A stretch of DNA of 64,000 nt from Fimenecus sp045595185. GTDB lineage: Bacteria > Bacillota > Clostridia > Oscillospirales > Acutalibacteraceae. Every line of letters begins with the position of its first letter. Position 1 is the stretch's first letter. Positions 40,287-47,661 of this stretch are shown one piece after another. A program made the translations under genes and the position numbers. Below the pieces are notes generated by a model. It made no database searches. It was not told the origin of the DNA and saw nothing but the letters and a program-made list of their open reading frames with translations. Location: assembly GCA_045595185.1 (NCBI GenBank), contig JAZNZX010000038.1, positions 62,001 through 126,000 on the forward strand, in the 5' to 3' direction.

Positions 40287-41207
40287 ATGGCTGAAGTTAC
40301 TTTATATATGATGGTAGGAGTACCCGGTTCTGGTAAGTCTTTCATCGCTCAGGGACTTAATTGTCCTATCGTTTCTTCTGACGCAATCAGAAAGGAACTC
40401 TTTGGCTCTGAAGACGACCAGTCTCATAACGGCGAGGTCTTTAACGAGGTTCACCGCCGTATCAGAAACTATCTGTTCAACGGTAATTCCTGCGTTTACG
40501 ATGCAACTAACCTTTCTCGTTCTCGTCGTAAGAAGTTCCTGAAGGAAATTCCTGATGGCGTGAAGAAGATTGCTGTAGTTGCGGCTACTGAACTTGACAT
40601 TATTCTCGAACAGAATAACTCTCGTGAGCGTCACGTTCCCGAAGAGGTTATCATGAGAATGTACAAGCAGATGACTCTTCCTCGTAAGGACGAGGGCTGG
40701 GACGGAATCCGTATGATTGCACATCCTAAGAACTCCAAGACTCTTGGAGAGTATCTGTACGCAGCATATGGTATGGACCACGATAACCCTCATCACTCTG
40801 CGAATATTTTTGACCACATGATTCAGGCAGGTGCATACGCATCTAAGCATGGTGAAGAGAAGGGTCTGGATAAGGCTCAGATTCATCTTGCCCGTACTGC
40901 CGCATTATTCCACGACATTGGCAAGCCTGTGGTTAAGTCTCGTATGAAGATGAATGGTGAACTCGATGACCATTCTCATTACTACAATCACGCAGAAATC
41001 GGCGCATACATGATGGCTTGCTGTGCAAATCAGTTTGAGGGAGAGAAGCAGCATTCTCTGCTCGCAAATATGATTGTGCTTGTACAGTGGCATATGGAGT
41101 CCTTTGCAGATTCTGAGCATTATCTTGAGAAGTTCAAGGCAACTTATGGAGAAGATATGTGCAAGGTGTACGAGCTTGTCCATGAAGCTGACCTTAACGC
41201 TCACTAA
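40287..41207 (+). CDS. Polynucleotide kinase fused to HD phosphohydrolase
   Basis: 306 residues. N-terminal P-loop kinase: G-V-P-G-S-G-K-S (11-18), D-A-x-R near 33-36, D-A-T-N-L near 73 and a lid R-E-R-H, as in T4 Pnkp-type 5'-OH kinases. C-terminal HD domain (about 170-306): H near 178, H-D-I-G-K-P at 209-214, later H and D ligands. The same two activities, in the opposite order, occur in HD-Pnk of Runella slithyformis, which heals 2',3'-cyclic phosphate and 5'-OH ends. It would prepare ends for the two RNA ligases. Confidence 0.85.
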   Translation: MAEVTLYMMVGVPGSGKSFIAQGLNCPIVSSDAIRKELFGSEDDQSHNGEVFNEVHRRIRNYLFNGNSCVYDATNLSRSRRKKFLKEIPDGVKKIAVVAATELDIILEQNNSRERHVPEEVIMRMYKQMTLPRKDEGWDGIRMIAHPKNSKTLGEYLYAAYGMDHDNPHHSANIFDHMIQAGAYASKHGEEKGLDKAQIHLARTAALFHDIGKPVVKSRMKMNGELDDHSHYYNHAEIGAYMMACCANQFEGEKQHSLLANMIVLVQWHMESFADSEHYLEKFKATYGEDMCKVYELVHEADLNAH

Positions 41208-41218
41208 GGAGGGGTATT

Positions 41219-41449
41219 ATGTGCAAGTGTACCCTTCCGAAGGGGCTTGTAATTAAGCCCGATGGTGTTCATGAGCTTGCGCCGGGTTTGTTTGAAACCG
41301 AACAGGTTCTTACTAATTGTACAGTAGAAGTGCTTCGCTGTAAGCATTGCGGCGAATATGAGTTATCATGGTATCGGACTGCGGCAACAGAAGAAGTCCC
41401 AGAAAAAGACTGGGACGAAGTTCTCCGTCCATACAGAAAGGAAGATTAA
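41219..41449 (+). CDS. Small zinc-binding protein
   Basis: 76 residues with C-K-C at the start and C-K-H-C-G in the middle, an acidic C terminus; AGGAGGGG precedes. Unrecognised. Confidence 0.72.
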   Translation: MCKCTLPKGLVIKPDGVHELAPGLFETEQVLTNCTVEVLRCKHCGEYELSWYRTAATEEVPEKDWDEVLRPYRKED

Positions 41450-41623
41450 ATGGGAACGGCTATTATGTGGATTATTATAGGTGTAATCAATATTATTACA
41501 TCTGTATTAAACAAACAGACTCACGAAAGCAAAGGTAAAACTGCATATTGGGACGGTGTGTTATGCGGTCTCAATATTATAATGATTCTTGCATGGGTTT
41601 GCCGACTTTGCGGATTGATTTAA
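41450..41623 (+). CDS. Tiny membrane protein
   Basis: 57 residues with two hydrophobic segments (about 4-20 and 38-55). Its ATG overlaps the preceding TAA (TAAATG). GAAAGGAAG precedes the start. Unknown. Confidence 0.65.
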   Translation: MGTAIMWIIIGVINIITSVLNKQTHESKGKTAYWDGVLCGLNIIMILAWVCRLCGLI

Positions 41624-41645
41624 CAAATTTTTATAACTTGAATTC

Positions 41646-41674
41646 TTGACTTTTTTCAAAATTTTTGTTATAAT
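41646..41674 (+). promoter_or_regulatory. Promoter of structured RNA/tRNA locus
   Basis: TTGACT (41646-41651), 17-bp spacer, TATAAT (41669-41674), TATTATAGAAAC; start expected near 41681. No protein gene follows for 1.1 kb. Confidence 0.92.
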
Positions 41675-41680
41675 TATTAT

Positions 41681-42174
41681 AGAAACGATGGAAAACAGCA
41701 ATCCATAGAACAAATAACAGGAGACTTTCCTTTCGTCATTCCTTTAGAGGAGTGACGGTCTCCAATTGTGGAGACCGAAAGGCAAGACGGCATCACACAG
41801 CTAAGAAAGAGTGTGGCGTGTACGGTTATGTTACCCGTACTTTGTGGCGGCGAGAATCCAAGACCGCTCGTGTGGCTGAAGCCCGAAAATATTTCAGCTA
41901 TGAAAGGCAATCAGAAAACACCGTCCATCGTGATAATGTTATAGCATTATTCCTTAAAGTTTATCGGTCAGCGATAAATACAATATGCTCTCAAAAGGAG
42001 TATGGCGCAGGCTTTGGTTCGCTAAAGTAAAAACGAAGCGCCGCGGCGATGCCGTGCAGGAAGAAAGAGGTTGGCTTCAGTAGGCTTGCTCCCTTCAATC
42101 TCTTAGACTGCGTAGTAGAACTGGAGCGTTGAGTTTGACTATTCTTAACGTAATAACCTCAAAATAGTCTTTAT
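41681..42174 (+). ncRNA. Large structured non-coding RNA, 5' domain
   Basis: About 490 nt between a strong promoter and tRNA-Gly, with no credible gene. Many perfect or near-perfect hairpins follow each other: 41734-41757, 41757-41776 (GGTCTCC/GGAGACC), 41820-41840 (GTACGG/CCGTAC), 41875-41898 (GCTGAA/TTCAGC), 41960-41978 (TTTATCG/CGATAAA), and 42137-42169 (GACTATT/AATAGTC). Local GC content is higher than in the surroundings. Size, density of helices and tRNA neighbours recall the large ornate phage RNAs ROOL and GOLLD, but I cannot confirm membership. Confidence 0.75.
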
Positions 42175-42249
42175 GTGGGATTGGTCTAATGGTTATGATG
42201 CCTGCCTTCCAAGCAGGAGATGGGAGTTCGATTCTCCTATCCCACACCA
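42175..42249 (+). tRNA. tRNA-Gly (anticodon TCC)
   Basis: Acceptor GTGGGAT/ATCCCAC, anticodon stem CCTGC/GCAGG with loop CTTCCAA (anticodon TCC, reads GGA/GGG), T arm with TTCGATT loop, encoded CCA at 42247-42249. All arms pair well. Confidence 0.93.
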
Positions 42250-42576
42250 ATTGACGGCGAATGTAAGCCGTCGAAAAAGCAGAAGACGCACACAGCGATT
42301 CATAAATATTTAAAAGCATTTAATAAATTGGTTATTAAGGATTTTTAAATTATTTGCGTCTTGCGTATATTTATGAACCTACCACGCCTATACCGGAACG
42401 AAAGTGAAGGTAGTCGACAACCTGTCCGAGTAGTCAGGCAAGCGTACCACGGTAGGTCTTAAAAAAGACAGACCAGCCCTATGGCATGAAGAATTCAGGC
42501 GCCTGTAAGAGTATGAATTATAATTGCGGTATGGCGGCGGAGTTTGAGCACACTTCGTACACAAAAAGCTCCTTAT
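42250..42576 (+). ncRNA. Structured RNA between the tRNAs, with pseudoknot
   Basis: 327 nt with no credible gene. Hairpin 42253-42272 (GACGGC/GCCGTC). Two long helices interlock: AAGACGCA (42283-42290) pairs with TGCGTCTT (42355-42362), and TTCATAAATAT (42299-42309) pairs with ATATTTATGAA (42367-42377), giving an H-type pseudoknot or two alternative folds; inside lies nested stem 42309-42349. Then ACCTACC/GGTAGGT (42377-42383 with 42451-42457) encloses ACGC/GCGT and CCTG/CAGG stems. Confidence 0.75.
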
Positions 42577-42653
42577 GCCCTAATAATCCAACTGGCAGAG
42601 ATAACCGGCTCAAACCCGGTACAGTGTGGGTTCGAATCCCACTTAGGGCACCA
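42577..42653 (+). tRNA. tRNA with CAA anticodon (Leu by code), short variable loop
   Basis: Acceptor GCCCTAA/TTAGGGC, anticodon stem ACCGG/CCGGT with loop CTCAAAC (U33, anticodon CAA reading TTG), T arm GTGGG-TTCGAAT-CCCAC, encoded CCA. The variable loop is only 5 nt, whereas bacterial tRNA-Leu has a long variable arm, so charging identity is unsure. The D stem is short. Confidence 0.85.
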
Positions 42654-42760
42654 CTACGTCACGCACAGCAACCTATGAACAATCGCCATTTATGCTATTG
42701 ATACGCAACCGTGACGTGTTGTAGATTCTTACAGCAACAATAAAAATGAATCTTGTTTGA
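42654..42760 (+). ncRNA. Structured RNA 3' of tRNA / leader of DUF2828 gene
   Basis: ACGTCACG (42656-42663) pairs with CGTGACGT (42710-42717), with flanking CTAC/GTAG, closing a 46-nt internal region; a small AGATTC/GAATCT hairpin follows before AAAGGAGG at about 42763-42770. It may be the 3' end of the large RNA or the 5' leader of the downstream mRNA. Confidence 0.6.
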
Positions 42761-42779
42761 TTAAAGGAGGAACTTAATT

Positions 42780-44261
42780 ATGAGTTTTACTGATGGATTT
42801 CGTGGAAACAGCAACCTTACTCGCACTGAAAATGGTGCAACAGTAAAGTCTACTACTGGTAGTGCTTTGCTTAACCTTTTCGCACGTGTAGGTGGTCTTC
42901 GTCAGGCATCTGAGTCAGAGATTAACCGTCTTTACCTTGATGCTCGTAACGAGGACAAGGAGCTTGCAGATAACCTCATTCTTTACACCCGTAACATCCG
43001 TGAGGGCGGTATTGGTGAGCGTAGAATCGCAAGAATTCTTTTGAAGACTATTGCCCTTAAAGACCCTGCAAAGGTTCGTCGTAACCTTGATACAATCGTA
43101 TCTGCTGGTCGTTGGGACGACTTGTTCGTCTTCGAGGGCACAAGCGTTGAGAATGACGCACTTGAGTTTATGAAGGAGCAGTTCCGTAAGGACGTTCTTG
43201 ACATGGGTAAGGGTGAGAGCATCTCATTGCTTGCTAAGTGGCTTCCTTCCGCAAACACAAGCTCTAAGGAGACTCGTCGTCTTGCGAGAAAGGTTTACAC
43301 ATACTTCGGTTTGAGCGAGCGTACTTACAGAAAGACTCTTTCTGCACTCAGAAAGTACCTTGATGTAGTTGAGAAGAAGATGTCCGCACAGGACTTCACA
43401 GCTATCGACTATCAGGCAGTACCTTCTGTCGCTATGACTCGTTACCGTTCTGCTTTCGGTAAGCATGACTTTGAGCGTTTCAACGCTTACATCAATGCTG
43501 TAACAAGCGGAGATGCAAAGATTAACGCTACTGTTACTTACCCTTATGAGCTTGCAAAGCCATATGTCGATGCTGTTACTGGATGGTACAGCCGTTCAAG
43601 AGCAAACCTCGACCCTGTGCTTGAGGCTCAGTGGAAGGCTCTTCCTAACTATGTTAAGGGTGAGCACAACGCAATCGTTCTTGCAGACGTATCAGGTTCT
43701 ATGACTGGTTTGCCTATGGCAACCTCAATTAGCCTTGGTATCTACTTTGCAGAGCGCAACACTGGTGCGTATAAGAACTTGGTTATGTCCTTTACAGACA
43801 AGCCTTCTCTTTACACCTTGAACCCAAACACAAGTTTGCTTTCAAGAGTACAGGAGGTTGCTTCTCACGAGGGACTTAACACCAACCTTGACCTTGCTTT
43901 CGAGCGTATCTACGATATTGCTAAGAGAGAGCACGATGCACCTTCTGCCCTTATCGTAATCTCTGATGGAGAAATCGACAGCTACAGACGCCGTCTGGAG
44001 TCTCGCGGTTCTTCTTTCGAGGGAATTGCTGAGAAGTGGCAGGCTAAGTACGCAAGTATTGGTCTTAAGGCTCCTAAGCTTATCATGTGGAACGTCGCTT
44101 CCCGTGGTGACCGCTACATTGCATCTAAGGAGAACAGAGGAGTAGCTTACGTAAGTGGTAGCTCTGCTGCAACTTTCAAGGAGCTTACAACCCTTATCTC
44201 TCAGGACGCAATGACTGCAATGAAGGAGATTCTTTCTCGCCCAGCCTTCCAGTGGAAGTGA
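42780..44261 (+). CDS. DUF2828/TROVE-like protein with C-terminal vWA (Ro60-like)
   Basis: 493 residues. Starts L-T-R-T-E-N-G-A ... S-T-T-G-S-A-L-L-N-L-F and continues through helical repeats with N-I-R-E-G-G-I-G-E-R-R, S-A-G-R-W-D-D-L, W-L-P-S, and I-D-Y-x-x-V-P-S-x-A-M-x-R-Y, all hallmarks of DUF2828. The C-terminal vWA carries MIDAS D-V-S-G-S-M from Asp303. HEAT-like ring plus vWA is the Ro60/Rsr plan, which binds Y RNAs and damaged RNAs. It directly follows the structured RNA/tRNA locus. AAAGGAGG precedes the start; codon use suggests strong expression. Confidence 0.85.
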   Translation: MSFTDGFRGNSNLTRTENGATVKSTTGSALLNLFARVGGLRQASESEINRLYLDARNEDKELADNLILYTRNIREGGIGERRIARILLKTIALKDPAKVRRNLDTIVSAGRWDDLFVFEGTSVENDALEFMKEQFRKDVLDMGKGESISLLAKWLPSANTSSKETRRLARKVYTYFGLSERTYRKTLSALRKYLDVVEKKMSAQDFTAIDYQAVPSVAMTRYRSAFGKHDFERFNAYINAVTSGDAKINATVTYPYELAKPYVDAVTGWYSRSRANLDPVLEAQWKALPNYVKGEHNAIVLADVSGSMTGLPMATSISLGIYFAERNTGAYKNLVMSFTDKPSLYTLNPNTSLLSRVQEVASHEGLNTNLDLAFERIYDIAKREHDAPSALIVISDGEIDSYRRRLESRGSSFEGIAEKWQAKYASIGLKAPKLIMWNVASRGDRYIASKENRGVAYVSGSSAATFKELTTLISQDAMTAMKEILSRPAFQWK

Positions 44262-44296
44262 GCGGGATGCTCCAGAAGTTCGGAATATTATGGACG

Positions 44297-44318
44297 TAGG
44301 CATCAGCAATGATGCCTA
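44297..44318 (+). other. Strong hairpin after DUF2828 gene
   Basis: TAGGCATCA / TGATGCCTA with GCAA loop, 36 bp after the stop and without a T run. It may be a 3'-end protector, RNase site or a short structured RNA. The stretch 44262-44388 has no other feature. Confidence 0.65.
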
Positions 44319-44388
44319 TGCTTCCTGATTATATCGCTATGTTAATCTGGTTTATCTCAGAAAAAATTTCAATAGGAGTGTTGTAAAA

Positions 44389-44811
44389 ATGGCAAATAGA
44401 AAGTTTACTTGCCCTCTTTGTGGCAAGATTTGGTATACAGAAAAGGACCTTGCGGCTTGCGTTGCTAAGGATGCGGCAGAGACAGAGAAGACTAAGAGCG
44501 AAGCTCGCAGAATTGAGGCTTGCCGTCAGTCAGATTATAATAATCTAATGAAGAGAAAGGACCTCATCGAGAACAAGTATGAAGAGCTCCGTAAGCTCGT
44601 TTACGCTTACAACTGCGAGGCACAGGCTTATGCTACAAAGTACAAGCAGCCTCTTTCAAGATGTGACATTACTTGCACTTTCCGCACTACTGGCGGCTAT
44701 CCTTGGCTTTACAATTCAGAACCAACAAAGACAAAGGAGTTCAGCACTCCTGCGGCAAGCGCTTGGGAGAATGAGCTGAGAGATATTATTCGTAAGGAAC
44801 TCAATTTCTAA
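44389..44811 (+). CDS. Zinc-finger and helical protein
   Basis: 140 residues: C-P-L-C-G-K with a later Cys at the N terminus, a charged helical middle, and a mixed C terminus. Start follows AGGAGTG. Overlaps the next start (TAATG). Unrecognised. Confidence 0.75.
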   Translation: MANRKFTCPLCGKIWYTEKDLAACVAKDAAETEKTKSEARRIEACRQSDYNNLMKRKDLIENKYEELRKLVYAYNCEAQAYATKYKQPLSRCDITCTFRTTGGYPWLYNSEPTKTKEFSTPAASAWENELRDIIRKELNF

Positions 44812-45002
44812 TGGGAGGGACACACTTGGCTCGCAAGGATTACCCTACCCAGAAGGATTGGGGCTACGATAAGAGAAAAAGAAATTATAGCTTCGAGGAC
44901 GAAGACGGAAACAAAAGAGAGAAAGACCGGAGAAAAAAGGACTCGGAGCGTCGCCGCAGTAAACGCAAACGCGACAACTACTACGATGACGATGAAGATT
45001 GA
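44811..45002 (+). CDS. Highly charged small protein
   Basis: 63 residues from ATG 44811 or 58 from TTG 44826, the latter with GGAGGG at ideal distance. Dominated by Lys/Arg/Asp/Glu with R-R-R-S-K-R-K-R and a D-D-D-E-D end: likely disordered and nucleic-acid binding. Unknown. Confidence 0.65.
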   Translation: MGGTHLARKDYPTQKDWGYDKRKRNYSFEDEDGNKREKDRRKKDSERRRSKRKRDNYYDDDED

Positions 45003-45005
45003 GCG

Positions 45006-45040
45006 AAAGGGAGTCAGTATTGGCTCCCTTATTTTATTTT
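45006..45040 (+). terminator. Rho-independent terminator
   Basis: AAGGGAG / CTCCCTT stem, 10-nt loop, then ATTTTATTTT. Confidence 0.85.
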
Positions 45041-45053
45041 ATGGGGTGGTATT

Positions 45054-45275
45054 ATGGTTATGATATTGTCAATTCTTGGGGCGGCGTTTAGTTTAGGTGG
45101 GAACATCTTAATTATACTGAAAAAAAGAATAGGTTGGCTCATGTGGATTTTTGGTAATATTGCATGGATTGCTGTCAATATTGTTGGTCCTTTTAATTTA
45201 CCTATGGTTGTAATGTACGTGGTTTATTTTATTATTAACGTTGCTGGTTATATTAAATGGAAGGATAAGTCTTGA
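45054..45275 (+). CDS. Small PnuC-like membrane protein
   Basis: 73 residues with three short hydrophobic helices; W-I-F-G-N-I-A-W-I and N-L-P-M-V-V-M-Y-V-V-Y-F-I recall the C-terminal part of PnuC nicotinamide riboside transporters. Too short for a transporter on its own unless it oligomerises. Confidence 0.6.
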   Translation: MVMILSILGAAFSLGGNILIILKKRIGWLMWIFGNIAWIAVNIVGPFNLPMVVMYVVYFIINVAGYIKWKDKS

Positions 45276-45300
45276 CATTAAATCAGTTTTATGATATAAT
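45272..45300 (+). promoter_or_regulatory. Promoter
   Basis: TTGACA (45272-45277) overlapping the previous stop, 17-bp spacer, TATAAT (45295-45300), TATTATAGAA. Confidence 0.9.
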
Positions 45301-45331
45301 TATTATAGAATTAAGAAAGGAAAGAATAATA

Positions 45332-45925
45332 ATGGTAAAACAGAAAAGACTATCGAACCTGATGTTGCTGGCTAATTTTATTAGCGGATTATTTTATGCA
45401 ACATCATATCCATACATTTATGCCGAGACAGTTCAAGTCATTCCACGACAGTTTCTTGCCTTGGAACAAATCTTATGTTGTATTTCTACTATAATCTTTT
45501 GTAAGTTATGGAATAAATACAGCGACAGATTCTTTAATCACTATCGTTTAATCTTGTGGGCGGAAATAATCGCAGACACTATTCTTTTTTCTGACGTAAT
45601 GATACGAGGAAATTTGAGTTTCTATTTCTTACTTAACATTATAATCTACTCACTAATAACCAGAAACCTTGCCTGCGGCGGCACGAAAATGCGAGCGAAA
45701 GTAAATCCAACAGAGAAACTAAGAGAACGTTATGATAATAACAATCAAATAGTTTCTGCAACTTCCACCTTGCTTGGTGCGGGATTTGCTATCATATGTT
45801 CATTAGATTTACAAATCTTATTTATCTTTGCTTTAATCGGCAACATTGTTGATAATTTCTTTTATCTATACATCTATAATCAAATAAAAAAGGAGGGTCA
45901 AAATGAAAACACCAATTGTAATTAA
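45332..45925 (+). CDS. Polytopic membrane protein (MFS-like)
   Basis: 197 residues, about five hydrophobic helices and a charged cytoplasmic loop (about 110-135). Resembles half of a major facilitator-type carrier, but without motif evidence. Start at 45332 follows GGAAAG. End overlaps the next gene by 23 bp. Confidence 0.65.
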   Translation: MVKQKRLSNLMLLANFISGLFYATSYPYIYAETVQVIPRQFLALEQILCCISTIIFCKLWNKYSDRFFNHYRLILWAEIIADTILFSDVMIRGNLSFYFLLNIIIYSLITRNLACGGTKMRAKVNPTEKLRERYDNNNQIVSATSTLLGAGFAIICSLDLQILFIFALIGNIVDNFFYLYIYNQIKKEGQNENTNCN

Positions 45926-46517
45926 CCTATTTGGAGCGCCGGGTAGCGGCAAATCAACAGGAGCAGCTTTCATTTTTTCACAGCTTAAGATGAGGGGAAT
46001 AAACTGTGAACTGATTACTGAGTATGCGAAGGACAAGACTTGGGAAAAGAATATGGAAGCTTTGAGTTGTCAGGAGTATATCTTTGGCAAACAGTCTTTC
46101 AGAATGAAGCGTTGCCGCGATAAGGTCGATGTAATTATAACTGATAGCCCTCTTCCTCTCGGTATCTTTTATAATACCAATCCTGTTCTTGGAGAGCATT
46201 ATGAGAATCTTGTTCTTGATGTGTTTAACACCTATGAGAATATGAACTATGCTCTTGTAAGAGATAAACCCTACAATCCTATTGGCAGAAACCAAACAGA
46301 AGCAGAGTCAGATGAAATTGGAGATAGAATTCAGTTCTTCCTTGAAGACCATAACATTCCTTATACTCTTGGACTTGGTAGTGCGGAGTTTTATAACTTT
46401 ATTATTACTGATGTATTACTTGCACTCAAGGCAAGAAAGGGAGTAGAGAAACCTCTTTTGAAGTTTGAAAATGGTCACTCTATGGAAGTCTTTACTTGTG
46501 AGGGTTGTGATGGCTAA
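45903..46517 (+). CDS. P-loop kinase/ATPase (NadR or nucleoside-kinase-like)
   Basis: 204 residues. Walker A G-A-P-G-S-G-K-S-T (11-19), an I-I-T-D-S-P-L Walker B-like strand near 78-84, and a lid region R-D-K-P-Y-N-P-I-G-R. The D-S-P-L-P-L-G motif is typical of phage AAA_28/deoxynucleoside kinase-like proteins. Substrate unknown; nucleoside, ribosylnicotinamide or RNA 5' ends are all possible. Begins inside the previous gene with AAGGAGGG. Confidence 0.8.
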   Translation: MKTPIVINLFGAPGSGKSTGAAFIFSQLKMRGINCELITEYAKDKTWEKNMEALSCQEYIFGKQSFRMKRCRDKVDVIITDSPLPLGIFYNTNPVLGEHYENLVLDVFNTYENMNYALVRDKPYNPIGRNQTEAESDEIGDRIQFFLEDHNIPYTLGLGSAEFYNFIITDVLLALKARKGVEKPLLKFENGHSMEVFTCEGCDG

Positions 46518-46812
46518 TATTAAAAACATCGAGTAGGTTATCATGATAGGACACGATGAAGAAGGAAATGAAGTCCTATTAAATTTCAAGGATATTAACA
46601 ACTGTATGGTTGTAAATTAGAAATTCAATAGCTTTGGCGGCAGAAGTTATGATGTTGAATTCCATGCGAATGAACATTGGATTACATTTCAGGGTGAAGA
46701 TTTATACCCATCTATGGGAATGTATATGAGAGAAACAAAAGAATCTCCAGCAGACGAAAAAGAAAATTCATTCTATGATAAGGACGGCGGCTTAAAGGAA
46801 ATTTCTTGGTAA
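46510..46812 (+). CDS. Unknown protein, only right-half gene with amber codons
   Basis: 100 residues, with TAG at 46534 and 46618 read as Gln. Beta-rich with an acidic end. It is the last gene in the window with in-frame TAG. Overlaps the kinase gene by 8 bp. Function unknown. Confidence 0.72.
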
Positions 46813-46820
46813 TCAACTCC

Positions 46821-46849
46821 TTTACTTTTTACGAAATTTTTGCTATAAT
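46821..46849 (+). promoter_or_regulatory. Promoter of phosphoesterase operon
   Basis: TTTACT (46821-46826), 17-bp spacer, TATAAT (46844-46849), TATTATAGAAAA. Confidence 0.88.
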
Positions 46850-46883
46850 TATTATAGAAAATTGAGAGAAAGGAGCATTATAA

Positions 46884-47591
46884 ATGAGTAAACTATTTGT
46901 TACTGGCGATACGCATGGCGGCATTGATATGTCCAAACTTAACTCTCGTCATTTCAGAGTTGATGGGTTAACAAAGGATGATATCATGGTAATCATGGGT
47001 GACGCTGGATTCATTTGGAACGGTGGCGGAGCTGACAAGTTTTGGCAGAATTTTCTTAATGATAAGCCTTGGACTACTTTCTGTGTACTTGGCAATCATG
47101 AGAATTATGACTTAATCGAACAGCTCCCTGTTGTAGATTTTCACGGAGCAAAAGCATACAAAGTCAATGATTCTCTTTACTACGCAATCACTGGTGAAGT
47201 ATACGAGTTTTGCGGCAAGAAATGTCTTGTAGTAAACGGAGCAGATTCTCATGACCTTTACAATTCTGATGGTACTCTTTATCGTATACCCCATAAGTCT
47301 TGGTGGGAGCAGGAGCGTATTACTCAGGACGACATTAACAAGGCATTGATTTCTTTGGCTCAGCACGGTGATGAAGTAGATTTTATCTTCTCGCACACTG
47401 GCGGCACAGAGGTAAATCGAATGTTAGGTTTCAAGCCTACTCATTCTGATTTTATGCTTGACCTTGTTCTTAATACGGCAGACTATGACCAACATTTTTG
47501 CGGTCATTATCACGTTGACAAGCTCTGTGATAAAAGCCGTATTCTTTATGACGATATCTTGCTTATTGCTTCAAGTGATGAAGACGACTGA
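46884..47591 (+). CDS. Calcineurin-like metallophosphoesterase
   Basis: 235 residues with the complete metal centre: G-D-T-H (8-11), G-D-A-G (about 40), G-N-H-E (about 71-74), S-H-T (about 170) and G-H-Y-H (about 210). Such enzymes act as phosphodiesterases or phosphatases on nucleotides or RNA ends. Its location in an operon with an RNA-handling context makes RNA end processing one option. AAAGGAG precedes the start. Confidence 0.9.
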   Translation: MSKLFVTGDTHGGIDMSKLNSRHFRVDGLTKDDIMVIMGDAGFIWNGGGADKFWQNFLNDKPWTTFCVLGNHENYDLIEQLPVVDFHGAKAYKVNDSLYYAITGEVYEFCGKKCLVVNGADSHDLYNSDGTLYRIPHKSWWEQERITQDDINKALISLAQHGDEVDFIFSHTGGTEVNRMLGFKPTHSDFMLDLVLNTADYDQHFCGHYHVDKLCDKSRILYDDILLIASSDEDD

Positions 47592-47661
47592 ATTGATATC
47601 GGCGGAGTGTTCAATATAACTGAAGATATTAAATTAAAGAGATTAAAGGAGGAAATTGTAA

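Noticed and set aside
41752..42030. Open frame of 92 codons in the structured RNA region
   Set aside because: Basic, Arg/Lys/Ser composition unlike neighbouring proteins, no ribosome site, and it crosses several strong hairpins.
42577..42653. Suppressor tRNA for TAG
   Set aside because: The anticodon loop is CTCAAAC, giving CAA with U33 in place. A TAG suppressor needs CTA, and none is in the window.
42486..42701. Open frame across the CAA tRNA
   Set aside because: It runs through the tRNA gene and has no ribosome site; a chance frame.
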